From contig CAJNDS010002272.1 of the NCBI GenBank assembly GCA_905221605.1, positions 174,501-238,500 of the forward strand: a DNA stretch of 64,000 bases. The letters run 5' to 3'. A program made the position numbers and the translations under genes. Every line of letters starts with the position of its first letter. Within the stretch, counting starts at the first letter, position 1. Source of the DNA: Symbiodinium natans (lineage: Eukaryota; Sar; Dinophyceae; Suessiales; Symbiodiniaceae). Under the pieces are notes generated by a model that ran no database searches, was not told the DNA's origin, and saw only the letters and a list, made by a program, of their open reading frames with translations. Positions 18,924 through 29,122 of this stretch are shown here, in pieces.

Positions 18924-19709
18924 CCGGGAGAGCGAGATACGGAGAGCTCGCGAGACTGAGCACTCTGGCAGCCCCCGAGCCTCCTACAGACTTGTACGGG
19001 GGTTTGGGGTTTTTGGCTTCTGGGGGGTTGCGGGCTCTGGGGGGTTGCATGTTTATGTGGCTTGCCCTAAACCCTAAGCCTAAACCCATTCTTGGCTGCG
19101 TGGGCAGCCTTGCGAGAATAGAAGAAGCAGCATCGCAGGTAGGATGCGAAAGTCCCATGAACTTCTTCTCACCCCTCAAACACCCAATGATCAACCCCAA
19201 GTCCCAGCCCCCCCTAAACCCTAAACCCTAAACCCTAAACCCTAAACCCTAAACCCTAAACCCCAAGCCCTAAACCCTAAACCCTAAACCCTAAACCCTA
19301 AACCCTAAACCCTAAACCCTAAACCCTAAACCCTAAACCCTAAACCCTAAACCCTAAACCCTAAACCCTAAACCCTAAACCCTAAACCCTAAACCCTAAA
19401 CCCTTAACCCTACCTTTGCGGGGCTTGAGGTGGAAGACTTGGCTTTCTTCCACTTCTTCGACGGCCCGGATGCCCGAGAGTTGCTACAGGTGGCAGTGGC
19501 AGTCGGGGTTTAGGGTTTAGGGGTTTAGGGGTTTAGGGGTTTAGGGTTTAGGGTTTAGGGTTTAGGGTTTAGGGTTTAGGGTTTAGGGTTTAGGGTTTAG
19601 GGTACAGGTTCAGGGTTTAGGGTTTCAGGTTTAGGGTTTAGGGTTTAGAGTTGAGAGTTCAGCACTTCAAAGGTCAAGCATTCGCTGTTCCTTTCAAGCG
19701 GCCCGAAAA
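18924..19709 (+). CDS. Four in-phase exons, unknown protein
   Basis: Exons 18924-19001 (RESEIRRARETEHSGSPRAS...), 19108-19138 (LARIEEAASQ, donor GTAGGA), 19430-19507 (VEDLAFFHFFDGPDARELLQ VAVAVG) and 19663-19709 (HFKGQAFAVPFKRPE). All three junctions fit. One intron is a 200-bp CCCTAAA array. In the first island a second frame is also open, but only this one joins onward. Function unknown. Confidence 0.55.
19211..19403. repeat. Telomeric array (CCCTAAA)n, longest clean run
   Basis: About 27 heptamers with a single CCCCAAGCCC interruption. It forms the 3-prime part of the intron between exons 19108-19138 and 19430-19507. Confidence 0.95.
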
Positions 19710-19835
19710 GTACCCACCCACCCAGAGAATCCCATATCATTTAGGGTTTAGGGTTTAGGGTTTAGGGTTTAGGGTTTAGGGTTTAGGGTTTAGGGTTTAG
19801 GGTTTAGGGTTTAGGGTTTAGGGTTTAGAGTTCAG

Positions 19836-20066
19836 CACTTCAAAGTTCAAGAAAAATCTCACACGCAGCCCAAAGCCCCAATGAAACCCTACGCTCTCGT
19901 CCCTGAACCTTCAACCCTATCTTTAGAACCCGAAGCCCTGAACCCCCCTAAAGGAAAGGGGGAGAGGGGGGGGGAGGGGAGGGGGAGGAGGGGGAAGGGG
20001 AGGGGGAAGGAGGGGGAGGGGGAGGGGGAAGGAGGGGGAGGGGGGGAGGGGGGGGGGGGGGGCTAA
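19836..20066 (+). CDS. Alternative or decayed copy of exon 19663
   Basis: The 26 bp AGAGTTCAGCACTTCAAAGK with TCAAG are duplicated from 19655. After CAG the frame reads HFKVQEKSHTQPKAP... and stays open through a GGGGAGG-rich stretch. It may be a mutually exclusive exon or a duplication remnant. Low complexity after 19960 is probably not coding. Confidence 0.3.
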   Translation, partial: HFKVQEKSHTQPKAPMKPYALVPEPSTLSLEPEALNPPKGKGERGGEGRGRRGKGRGKEGEGEGEGGGGGEGGGGG

Positions 20067-20151
20067 TTTTCGGACCTTGCCCCATAATTTTCGGACCTAA
20101 ATTTTGGGCGCTAATGTTCGGATCTTGCCCGGTCCGAAAATTAGTGGGCGC
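20063..20151. repeat. Palindrome CTAATTTTCGGACC / GGTCCGAAAATTAG
   Basis: Perfect 14-bp inverted ends about 60 bp apart, with internal copies of ATTTTCGGACC. Possible tiny MITE or hairpin. A (CCCTTTCAA)n stretch follows at 20165-20258. Confidence 0.7.
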
Positions 20152-20359
20152 GGGTTAGCGGGCAACCCTTTCAACCCTTTCAAGCCTTTCAAGCCTTTCA
20201 ACCTTTCGACCCTTTCGACCCTTTCCGCCCTTTCAACCCTTTCAACCCTTTCAACCCTTACAGGCTTAGATCGCTAGAGTTCGGAGCCTCCAGAACCTTT
20301 CGAGATTTGGGTATAAATCAACCAGGCGATTGGCCAGGACAACCAGCCGGGTGACGCAA

Positions 20360-20960
20360 ACAAATAGTTGTGACCGCGTACCGCGTACCACTGCGCATAT
20401 ATGGCAGTGAGTTTTTTTTCCGGGCTTGTAACAGGCACCGGGGGGTCCCTCCGCGACAAAGGTTTGTAACAGACCGGCCGTGTCCGCGACAACCCCCCCC
20501 GCGACAAGGCTACAACCCCCCCCCCGGACAAGACAGCAATACCATTGAATTTTCTCATTGCCAATCTCGATGCGACCTTGATGCGTGTCTGCAGCAACTT
20601 TCACTCTCAGTCCGCGACAAGGCCTGCGACAGGGCGCGACATACCCGCGACAACCCACGCGACTGCTCGAGCCAGCAGGTGCCCATCCGTAGGACAACCT
20701 TGAACGAGAAGCCCAGGGTTTATATTTACAGGGTTCAGGGTTTAAGGCTCTCCAGTAAAATCCCTGCGGTCCCTAAACCCTTCATCCGAAACCCCACCCT
20801 AAACCTAAACCCTTTACCCTAAACCCTTACAAAACCCAACTAAGACAATTGGGTTCAAAGTAGCGGCGCGACAAAGGTATGAAACAACCTGCCCGCGACA
20901 AGGCTTGTAGCAGAGGGCGGGGGGGACCCCCCGCGACAACCCGAATTTTGACCCACTGCC
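20360..20960. repeat. Dispersed CGCGACAA motif cluster
   Basis: At least ten copies of CCGCGACAAGGCNTGTAACAG-like units in both orientations, mixed with C/G runs. Long reading frames exist on both strands but follow the repeat, so none is called. 20990-21130 holds GGTAGGTA-type repeats. Confidence 0.6.
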
Positions 20961-21133
20961 ATATTCATAAATGTAAATGCGGGTTATCTCCATAGGTCGG
21001 TATGCAGAATGTAGGCAGGCTGGCAAGAGCAGGTACAGAGGCTGGTATGTAGGTAAGTAGGTTAACTAGGTAGGTGGTTGAGTCGGTAAAAATCGGCGCA
21101 CAAGCAGGCAGGTAGGTTGGCGAGGCTAGGTAG

Positions 21134-21451
21134 CTAGCTCTTTCCATCAAGATCTCGTCGCCCTCCAGTTCCGAGTTCCGATACCGTCACGAGGGCGCCG
21201 GACGCGGAGCCCTTGTTGACCTCCTGGCTGCCGCAGGCTATGCGATAGGTCGGGCTAGAGCCCCTGGCTCTGGCCCCCTGACGCTAACCCCCCATGGCCC
21301 GACCTCGCCCTTCGAGACCTTCCGAAACTGCCTCTTGACCCTCCAATTCCTTGGACTCGCGGACCCAACGAACGTCACGAAACTGAATAAGTTTTTGGAT
21401 TTGGGGTGGCTTTGCCGCCTTGGACGGCATGGGGTGGGAGAAAAGTGTTAG
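21134..21451 (+). CDS. Long exon (up to 105 codons), unknown gene
   Basis: Open from a TAG acceptor (21131-21133): LALSIKISSPSSSEFRYRHE..., LVDLLAAAGYAIGRARA..., then LGLADPTNVTKLNKFLDLG, to TAG 21449. The first 85 codons look genuine. From about 21411 a different frame is conserved with 25882 and is probably the true one, so an intron or frame change lies near 21385-21410. Confidence 0.55.
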   Translation, partial: LALSIKISSPSSSEFRYRHEGAGRGALVDLLAAAGYAIGRARAPGSGPLTLTPHGPTSPFETFRNCLLTLQFLGLADPTNVTKLNKFLDLGWLCRLGRHGVGEKC

Positions 21452-21965
21452 ATGGCCCTCCACAATCGGGCCAAAGCTGCTCTTCGCACCTCACGAAGCT
21501 TTCGAGCTTGTTCCGAAACCTAACCTTCACAGCAACTACGCCCTATCACAGCAAACCCTAAACCCTAAACCCTAAACCCTAAACCCTAAACCTTAAACCA
21601 CAAAGCCGAGGCTGGAACTCCAACAGCCCGGACGGAGTGGCAACAGCCTCGGCCGGGCTGGGGGCTTCGTAAAAGGGAATTATATAAGGGTTCAGGGTTT
21701 AGGGTTTAAGGTAGTTTAGGGTTTAGGGCTTAGGGTCTAGGGTTTTGGGTTTAGGGTTTAGGCCCTAGGGTTTAGGGTTTAGGGCTTGCAAGTACCCTTT
21801 TTTCGGATAGCAGTTCCACAATCACCCCAGCTTCGGATTTACGGGTTTAGGATTTGGGGTTTAGGGTTATCCCCCGCGACTTTTCCCCTTAAGGCATCAA
21901 GTAGAAAGGGATTCCCGGGTTCCCCTACGAGGATGCGGGGAGTGATCGCTGGGTGCAATACCTAA
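21411..21965 (+). CDS. Gene end with duplicated FAALDG exon
   Basis: Exon about 21411-21549 (FAALDGMGWEKSVRWPSTIG, PKLLFAPHEAF...) ends CA before GCAAACCC, a GC donor. It joins in phase to 21606-21668 (RGWNSNSPDGVATASAGLGA), 21814-21844 (STITPASDLR) and 21894-21965 (ASSRKGFPGSPTRMRGVIAG CNT, TAA). The first exon has a clear paralogue at 25882-26005. Function unknown. Confidence 0.55.
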
Positions 21966-22078
21966 ATTCTAAGGCCCAAACCCCAAACCACCCTAAACCC
22001 TACACCCTAAACCTGAAACCCTAAACCCTAAACCCTAAACCCCAAACCCCAAACCCGAAACTCCTCAACGCCCAAAAG

Positions 22079-22903
22079 CCTGCTAAGGAGTTCTTTGCCA
22101 AGCCGACCTACAAAGGCGCGAGCCTGGGGTCCAAGGTTCAGGGTTTGTGGTTGTGGGATTCGAGTTTTAAGGCTTTGGGTGTGGGGGGTTAGGTTGAGGG
22201 TATAGCGTTTTTGGCTTCGAGTTTTAAGGTTTTGGGCTTGGGGTGTAGAATTCTCGGCCGTTTGATAGGCAAGACAGCGTGCCCAACGCACCGTTCGTGG
22301 AACCGGAAATCGCCAGCCTTGTAGGTGGTTCTTCTTGTAAAGTGACTAAAGTTCCCCTGAACAAATCACTAGCCCTGGTAAACCCCCGTGCTCTATATAA
22401 ACCCCAAGTCCTCAACCACAAGCCCTGCGCCCCTGAACCTTAAACCCCTACACCTTCGACCCCGAAAGCCCAAATTCTAAACCTGAAGCCCTAAACCTCT
22501 AAGCCTTTAACTTGGGATGTTCCCCCTTATACTGAAACTCTTTAATCGGGATTGTAGTACTCCCTATTGCAATCCCGATTCAGGACTGATAGTATAAGGG
22601 GGAGCATCCCAAGCTTAGCCCCCGAAACCCCGAAACCCCTAAACCCCTAAACCCTAAACCCCTAAACCCCTAAACCCCTAAACCCCTAAACCCCTAACCC
22701 CCTAAACCCCTAAACCCCTAAACCCCTAAACCCCTAAACCCCTAAACCCCTAAACCCCTAAACCCCTAAACCCCTAAACCCCTAAACCCCAAGCCCCTGA
22801 ACCCTGACCAGGCTTGGATATGTTCTCAGCCTTATATGCTGACAAAGAGACCGCGGCGGAAATCATCAGCAGGCGGCCTCCGACCAGTTTCTGGGGCGTT
22901 TAG
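22079..22903 (+). CDS. Three-exon gene, unknown product
   Basis: Exons 22079-22135 (PAKEFFAKPTYKGASLGSK), 22249-22324 (NSRPFDRQDSVPNAPFVEPE IASLV, donor GTGGTT) and 22830-22903 (LYADKETAAEIISRRPPTSF WGV, TAG). Both junctions fit. Without the second splice, the middle exon would read on to TAA at 22441. The intron holds MITE family 1 copy 4 and a CCCCTAAA array. Confidence 0.55.
22512..22612. mobile_element. MITE family 1, copy 4 (best preserved)
   Basis: TTGGGATGTTCCCCCTTATA...TATAAGGGGGAGCATCCCAA; terminal inverted repeats of about 35 bp plus an inner TTTAATCGGGATTG / CAATCCCGATTCAGG palindrome. 101 bp, can fold into one long hairpin. Confidence 0.8.
22620..22795. repeat. Variant array (CCCCTAAA)n
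   Basis: About 21 copies of the 8-mer, the same variant as at 969-1140, again as the 3-prime part of an intron. Confidence 0.95.
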
Positions 22904-23132
22904 TAGTTCTATTGGCCCTAAACTCTTACGTAGCCCTGTTAAACCCACAGGAACTTAAATTTTGACCCAGGCGCCCAAACTCACCCCAGTGACCCCTTTA
23001 CCCAGAATCGCCCCAATTTCTAGTAGGTCCTGTGTTGGGTGGGGCAGGGCATAGGAATTCTTGCTCTAGGCCTTAGTTACGCTCCGATGAAACCCCAAAC
23101 CCTAAAGCCTCAACACCTCACTCACCCTGAAG

Positions 23133-23167
23133 CTTGAACACGGAAACCGAAGCTCTACAAAAAAAGG
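23133..23167 (+). CDS. Small internal exon
   Basis: TGAAG acceptor, LEHGNRSSTKK plus GG, donor GTTTAGGG. A possible stop-containing exon follows at 23267. The stretch 22904-23130 has no clear coding signal. Confidence 0.3.
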
Positions 23168-23826
23168 GTTTAGGGTTTAGGGTTTAGGGTTTAGGGTTTA
23201 GGGTTTAGGGTTTAGGGTTTAGGGTTAAGGGTTTAGGGGGAATTGCAATTGGGAGTCGAGATCTCTTCCCCAAACACGCAGTAAAGGCTATGGGGCGTAG
23301 GTTTCAGGCTTTCGGGGTTAGGGTTCATTTAATTCGCCCAGCCGCCCCCTAAACCCTAAACCCTAAACCCTAAACCCTAAACCCTAAACCCTAAACCCTC
23401 AGCCCGAAGCCAAAAACCCGAACTCATGAGAGCAAAGAATCCATTTGCAAACCCTAAGCTCCAAACCCCAAACCTCAAGCCCTAAGCCCTAAACCCCAGT
23501 CCCGAAATCCTACGCCCCACACCATAAACCTTCTTGGAAGGGGCATACTTGCTTACGTTGTCTTCTCACTTGCTTATTTTCTCCTTTTTTCTCCTTGGAG
23601 CAGGGATGCCCAGTGGTACCCTAAACCCTAAACCCTAAACCCTAAACCCTAAACCCTAAACCCTAAACCCTAAACCCTAAACCCTAAACCCTAAACCCCA
23701 AACCCCAAACCCCAAACCCCAAACCCCAAACCATCAACCCTAAACCGATGCCCCCTTACGAAACCTTCGGGTGAGGGTAGACGCCAAACCCTCAAACCAA
23801 AACGACTCTAAGGCCACCCACACACC

Positions 23827-23922
23827 ATGCAGGCGTTCGTAAGCCACTGGCACAGTCATTTCCAAGGGAAGGCCGCTGGCCCGGAAAACTGGGCGCGCAG
23901 ACGTACTGGGGCGGCAACATAA
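23827..23922 (+). CDS. Small open frame with ATG
   Basis: ATG, 31 codons (MQAFVSHWHSHFQGKAAGPE, NWARRRTGAAT), TAA. It could be a start exon or one whole micro-gene. The minus strand is also open here, so only moderate support. 23540-23620 just upstream is pyrimidine-rich. Confidence 0.4.
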   Translation: MQAFVSHWHSHFQGKAAGPENWARRRTGAAT

Positions 23923-24078
23923 AGTGACAGCTAGACTGCGGTTTAAGAGTTTAGGGCTTGTAACCCTACGCACTAGAATACCCTAAGCCTTAAACCTTAA
24001 ACCTTAATCCCTAAACCCTAATCCCTAATCCCTAATCCCTAAACCCTAAACCCACCTACAAACCCGAATTCCGAGCAG

Positions 24079-24627
24079 GTCTCGCCTGCCCCCGCCAGCG
24101 ACGTTGAAGGACTGCTCGCACATGGTCTGGGCCCTGCTGTGTAAGCTGGCTGTTCTTGGAAGCAGTCTTACTTGGCCAACAGTTGAACTTTAACCTTTTT
24201 GGGTTTCTTTTTTTCGTAGGAATCATGAAGTTTCCCTTTGGTTATTGGAGAAGTAAGCAGCTGTCAAGCCTAGTTGGTTAGAACGATGATAAGGACCACA
24301 AGGGCGCAACGGGGTCTAGGAATGCTGAGTGACATCTGCACCCCGGTTAAAGCCGACGTCCTCAATCCTAAACGGTTTAGGGTTTAGGGTTTAGGGTTTA
24401 GGGTTTAGGGTTTAGGGTTTAGGGTTTAGGGTACCTAAACTCTAAACCCTAACCCCTAAACCCCAAACCGTAAACCCTAAACCCTAAACCCTAAGCCCGA
24501 TATCAAGGGTTCGTAGGGTTAACAGGGTTTGTAGGGTTTGTAGGGTGGCTCGGATCACCGCAGAACGGCTTCAACTGAAGAAATTCAGTCTCAACCCAAA
24601 GCCCTTACAAATACTCACAAGCCCTAG
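24079..24627 (+). CDS. Five-exon gene end, all phases consistent
   Basis: Exons 24079-24140 (VSPAPASDVEGLLAHGLGPA), 24220-24252 (NHEVSLWLLE), 24282-24313 (TMIRTTRAQR), 24353-24374 (DVLNPK) and 24564-24627 (TASTEEIQSQPKALTNTHKP, TAG). The first intron is conventional (GTAAGC...TTTTTTTCGTAG, 79 nt), the next two are only 29 and 39 nt, and the last begins GTTTAGGG and is telomeric. So both intron kinds occur in one gene. Function unknown. Confidence 0.6.
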
Positions 24628-24649
24628 CCCCCAGACAAAAATCGCACAG

Positions 24650-24858
24650 ATCAGCTTCTTGATCGATCTATCTACGGTGCGCCTCTGGGGATACCGACAA
24701 TAAGGATTCGACCCCAGATGTGCGCCAAGCTCTACAGTAAAGCTATACCACAATTCTGTAGGCCACAATTCCTGTACGCCCTGCATATCAATCAAACCAA
24801 ACCCATGAAGCTCCATGGCACCGCAAAAAAAAACAAAACCCCTTGTTTTTCATCCTGA
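24650..24858 (+). CDS. Long terminal exon, strand ambiguous
   Basis: After GCACAG, two nucleotides and 68 codons (QLLDRSIYGAPLGIPTIRIR, PQMCAKLYSKAIPQ...) to TGA. The minus strand is open over the same span from an ATG at 24816 and is equally protein-like. The + reading is preferred because neighbours are all +. Confidence 0.4.
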
Positions 24859-25202
24859 AGACCGGAAATTCCTAAAGCCCGAGAAGCCTTGGTTTTAACC
24901 CTGAAGCCCTCAAATTCCCTGCACACCCTAAAGACGGAAAACCCTTGCTTTTCACCCTGAATCCCTAAACGCCCTGAAGCCCGAAAACCCTAAACCCTAA
25001 ACCCCCTTATTACACCCTAAACCCAAACCCTAAAACCCTAAACCCTAACCCCTAACCCCTAAACCCTAAACCCTAAACCCTAAACCCTGAACCCTGAACC
25101 CTAAACCCTAAACCCTAAACCCTAAACCCTAAACCCTAAACCCTAAACCCTCAACCCTAAACCCTAAACCCTCCCTAAACCCTAAACCCTAAACCTGCAA
25201 AG

Positions 25203-25253
25203 GTCGACCTTGGCTTGGGTGTGGCCAAGTCCCAGGTCTGGATCTCTGTGTGA
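25203..25253 (+). CDS. Short terminal exon
   Basis: GCAAAG acceptor, VDLGLGVAKSQVWISV, TGA. Preceded by CCCTAAA arrays, followed by TTCAGGG and TTTAGGG arrays. Confidence 0.45.
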   Translation, partial: VDLGLGVAKSQVWISV

Positions 25254-25743
25254 GGGCGCCACGCCCTTGGCATGAGGGTTCAGGGTGCAGGGTGCAGGGT
25301 TTAGGGTTCAGGGTTCAGGGTTCAGGGTTCAGGCTAGAGGTTTAGGGTTTAGGGTTTAGGGTTTAGGGTTTAGGGTTTAGGGTTTAGGGTTTAGGGTTTA
25401 GGGTTTAGGGTTTAGGGTTTAGGGTTTAGGGTTCAGGGTTCAGGGTTCAGGGTTCAGGGTTCAGGCTAGAGGTTTAGGGTTTAGGGTTTAGGGGGTTCAG
25501 GGCTTAGGGATGTTTCGTGCTTGGGGGGTTTAGGGGTTTAGGGCTTCAGGGGATAGGGTGAGAGCAGGTTCTGGAAAAAAAACCCATAAACACTACACTC
25601 AAGATGGTGCCAGCCAAGGTTCAGAGGCCCACCTTTGAGAAACCCTAAACCCTAAACCCTAAACCCTAAACCCTAAACCCTAAACCCTAAACCCTAGACC
25701 CTAAACTCTAAACCCTAAACCCCAAGGGGCCCTGGGACCCCAG

Positions 25744-25797
25744 TCATCTTGGCCGAGTAAACCCTGACCCTGCTCTGGATCTGCTGAAGAGATCGCA
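25744..25797 (+). CDS. Internal exon
   Basis: CCCCAG acceptor, one nucleotide, HLGRVNPDPALDLLKRS plus CA, donor GTTTAGGG. Confidence 0.5.
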
Positions 25798-25881
25798 GTT
25801 TAGGGTTTAGGGTTTAGGGTTTAGGGTTTATGGTTTAGGGTTTAGGGTTTAGGGTTTGGGCTAAAAGGAAAAGGTTTGGGT

Positions 25882-26120
25882 TGCTTTGCCACCTTGGACG
25901 GCGTGGGGTATGAGGAAGGTGTTAGATGGCCCTTCACAATCGGGCCAGAGCTGGTCTTCGCACCTGACGAGGCCCTAGCCTTCACAGCATTCGCGCTGCA
26001 ATTACAGTAAAAAACCCTAAACCCCAAACTCTCTTGGGTTTTGGGTCGAGCATTGATAGGCTTCGGATTTCCGGGCATTGAAACAGCTGCGATTGCCCGG
26101 CAAATAGGTTCCCCAAGGAC
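25882..26120 (+). CDS. Second copy of the FAALDG exon plus terminal exon
   Basis: 25882-26005 reads FATLDGVGYEEGVRWPFTIG, PELVFAPDEALAFTAFALQL, with most changes from 21411-21549 synonymous or conservative; ends CA|GTAAAA (canonical where the paralogue has GC). From 26087 (after AAACAG) an in-phase CDCPANRFPKD ends at TGA; another frame there reads AIARQIGSPRTDRGHGTP. Paralogous gene, function unknown. Confidence 0.55.
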
Positions 26121-26173
26121 TGATCGTGGCCATGGCACCCCTAAACCCTAAACCTTAGACCCTAAACCCTAAG

Positions 26174-26230
26174 ATCCGTACTGAGAAAATGGAGGCCGAC
26201 TGGCACGATGAACCCCATGGCAGCTACTAG
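26174..26230 (+). CDS. Short terminal exon
   Basis: CTAAG acceptor, IRTEKMEADWHDEPHGSY, TAG. Confidence 0.45.
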   Translation: MRTEKMEADWHDEPHGSY

Positions 26231-26290
26231 GGCCTAGGCTTTAGGCTTTAGGGTTTAGGGTTTAGGGTTTAGGGTTTAGGACACCAACAG

Positions 26291-26509
26291 CTCTGGCAGC
26301 AACAAGCGCCGGGACTGGCCAGGACGTGGGGTTTAGGGTTTAGGGTTTAGGGTTTAGGGTTTAGGGTCTAGGGTTTAGGGTTTAGGGTTTGGGTTTAGGG
26401 TTTAGGGTTTAGGGTTTACGGTTTAGGGAGGAACCCCTCCAAGGAAAGGCCAAACATGCAACAGAAGGGTTCTGAGCACTGCCCTGTGTCCTCGATTTCA
26501 AGATGGTAG
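26291..26509 (+). CDS. Two exons ending a gene
   Basis: 26291-26330 (SGSNKRRDWPGRG, donor GTTTAGGG) and 26465-26509 (KGSEHCPVSSISRW, TAG), phases agree. The basic first part could bind nucleic acid, but that is only composition. A further island at 26525 reads QLRRAEDEFSQVL. Confidence 0.45.
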
Positions 26510-26748
26510 GCTCTGTTCCTCTAGCAGCTTCGCCGGGCTGAAGACGAGTTCTCGCAAGTGCTAGCCCTAAACCCTGGACCCCTAAACCCAAAACCCTAAC
26601 CCTCAACCCTCAACCCTCAACCCTCAACCCTAAACCCTAAACCTAAACCCTAAACCCTAAACCCTAAACCCTAAACCCTAAACCCTAAACCCTAAACCCT
26701 AAACCCTAAACCCTAAACCCTAAACCCTAAACTTTACCCTGAACAAAG

Positions 26749-27409
26749 CCCGAGCTGTTCTCAAGGCCGCCGCGGGCAGCGCCTCTGTGAGACGGCAAAA
26801 AAAGACCCGTCAGGTATGAGGGTCCACAAAGTCGATCCCTTAAGGGGTTCCTAAAAAGTGAAGGTTTAGGGTTTAGGGTTTAGGGTTTAGGGTTTAGGGT
26901 TTAGGGTTTAGGGTTTAGGGTTTAGGGTTTAGGGTTTAGGGTTTAGGGTTTAGGGTTGATTCCCCAAAAATGACCCAATAGTAGTTTCGGGTACTCTTTG
27001 GGGGCTCTACTTTTTGGATCCTCCCAGGGGTCTGGGTAATCTGATACAAATTGGAGGGGTGGGTTTGTGGCTTAGGATTTAGGGGTTTGGGGTTTAGGTT
27101 TAGGATCTAGGGTTGGGGGTCTAGGCTTTGTCCTCCAAATCTAGCTCTTATAGGGGGGGGGGGGGGTGCACAAAAATTCTGACACTGCAGAAGCTGTGCC
27201 CTGTTGATGAGCACGGGTTGGGTTTTTGTGTTCTGGGTTTAGGATTTAGGTTTTAGGGTTTAGGGTTTAGGGTTTAGGGTTTCGGGTTTAGGGTTTAGGG
27301 TTAGGGTTTAGGTTGTGACGGCGGGGTTTCTGCAACCTCGGCCGGTCTGACCTCTGTACCTGCAAGGCCGGCAAGGCTCCCACTGCTTAAGCTGGAATCC
27401 GGCACTTGA
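26749..27409 (+). CDS. Three-exon gene end, basic N-part
   Basis: Exons 26749-26813 (RAVLKAAAGSASVRRQKKTR Q, perfect CAG|GTATGAG donor), 27191-27216 (KLCPVDEH) and 27367-27409 (PARLPLLKLESGT, TGA). Both junctions in phase. The first intron contains a TTTAGGG array. Function unknown. Confidence 0.55.
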
Positions 27410-27801
27410 GAACCCAAACTCTAAGCCCTGAACCCTCAATCCTAAGCTCTAAACTCTAAACTCTGGGTTCTACCACCACCAGCGCCCTCCAGAACCTCAA
27501 CTGAAAACCCGAAACCCTAAACTCTAAACTCTAAACTCTGGGTTCTACCCCCCCCCCCCCCCCCCCAAGCCCATAAAAAAACTCCAAACCCTGAACCCTA
27601 CACCCTAAACTCTGGATGCTAGCGCCCCAAGCCCTGTAGAGCCTCCAGGGGTAGTTACCTTACCTCCTTTTAATGGATTCTGATGTATGGGCCTTTGTTT
27701 GAATAGGGTATATAAGAGGTATGTAAATGTTTAAGGGCCCATATTCAGGGGTCATGAAACTGCCTAAGAGAGCCGGAACCCCCGGCTGCGGGTATCCACA
27801 G

Positions 27802-28060
27802 CGCAGTGCGCCCCGCCATTCTTGATGCACGTTGTGCGGCAAGCTATTGTGAACGTTCAGGGTGTAGGGTTTGCAGGGTTTGCGGGGTTTATAAGGGGGT
27901 TTAGAGTTTGCAGGGTTTAGGTTTTAGGGTTTTAGGGTTTAGGGTTTAGGGGTTCGTAGGGTTTAGGGGTTTATAGGGTCAGGGTTTCAGGTGAGGGCTT
28001 TGTGGCGCGAAGAAAGGCTCAGCGGATGCAGACGATGGCCACTACACCCTGGAACCCTAA
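27802..28060 (+). CDS. Two-exon gene end
   Basis: 27802-27854 (AVRPAILDARCAASYCE, +C) and 28032-28060 (DGHYTLEP, TAA), in phase. The stop comes from the first base of the next repeat block. Confidence 0.5.
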
Positions 28061-28245
28061 GCCCCAAGCCCTTATGCCGAAACCCTAAACTCTAAACCCT
28101 AAGCCCTAGACCCTAAACCCTAAACCCTAATCCCTAAACCCTAAACCCGAAAGCCTAAACCCTAAACCCTAAACCCGAAACCCTAAACCCTAAACCCTAA
28201 ACCCTAACCCTAAACCCTAAACTCCTAAACTCCTAAACCCCCAAG

Positions 28246-28762
28246 AACATCGACTCTCCGAGCGCCCAGCGCAGGATGCCGCCGGGCTTCGAGCTAGCCC
28301 CTCGGTCGGGCGCCACAGAGGATCTCAGGCTAGTTACCCTAAACCCTAAACCCTAAACCCTAAACCCTAAACCCTAAACCCTAAACCCTGAACCCCTTCA
28401 AAGAACCCTAGAAAGCCCAAGGGCCCATATCTCAGAACCCTTTGAAGAAGGTGAGGGACCACATTAAGGGCCCATGAAGCTACCCTTAGAGAGGAGTCGG
28501 GGTTTAGGGTTTAGGGTTTAGGGTTTAGGGTTTAGGGTTTAGGGTTTAGTGTTTAGGGTTTAGGGTTTAGGGTTTAGGGTTTAGGGTTTAGGGTTTAGGG
28601 TTGGTTTCAGTGTCTTGCTTTTTTTGACTTTTTTCAGGGCTGTGGGTATAGGGTTTAGGGTTCAGGGCTTACAGTTTTTCAGGGTGTTGGGGTTCTTTTC
28701 CTTGGGTTTGGGGTTTCGAAAGTTTTTCACGTTTGCAATTGAAGTGGTTTGAGGTCGCCTAA
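28246..28762 (+). CDS. Four-exon gene end
   Basis: 28246-28332 (NIDSPSAQRRMPPGFELAPR SGATEDLRL), 28436-28450 (NPLKK, donor GTGAGG), 28611-28645 (CLAFFDFFQGC) and 28723-28762 (FSRLQLKWFEVA, TAA). All three junctions fit. The first intron is C-strand telomeric from GTTACCCTAAA, an exception to the usual G-strand start. Function unknown. Confidence 0.55.
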
Positions 28763-29122
28763 AGAGTGTCTTTCCCAAGGCGCCAAGACTCTCATGACAA
28801 TCTTTGTGGCACCTTTGTGGTGCTTTATTGTACCTTTAGATCCTTAGACTTTTTTGGGTTTATTAGGTTTCTTAATAAACCCTAAACCCTAAACCCTAAA
28901 CCCTAAACCCTAAACCCTAAACCCTAAACCTTAAACCCTAATAATTTATGGCTACCCTCCTAAGTGCAGCCAAGCAATGAGGAAGGCCGAAGATGTTTCT
29001 TAGACGCAAAGTGCGGAACTCAGAGCCTAAAGCCCAAGGCCAGACTCCACTACAAAACCCTAAACCCTTAGCCCTAAACCCTAAACCCTTAGCCCTAAAC
29101 CCTAAACCCTAAACGGGCCAAG

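Noticed and set aside
20266-20697. 143-codon minus frame and 150-codon + frame
   Set aside because: Both follow the CGCGACAA repeat cluster; neither has splice borders matching neighbours.
24640-24740. Possible tRNA (GGATTCGACCCC T-arm-like)
   Set aside because: No acceptor stem or anticodon arm could be paired.
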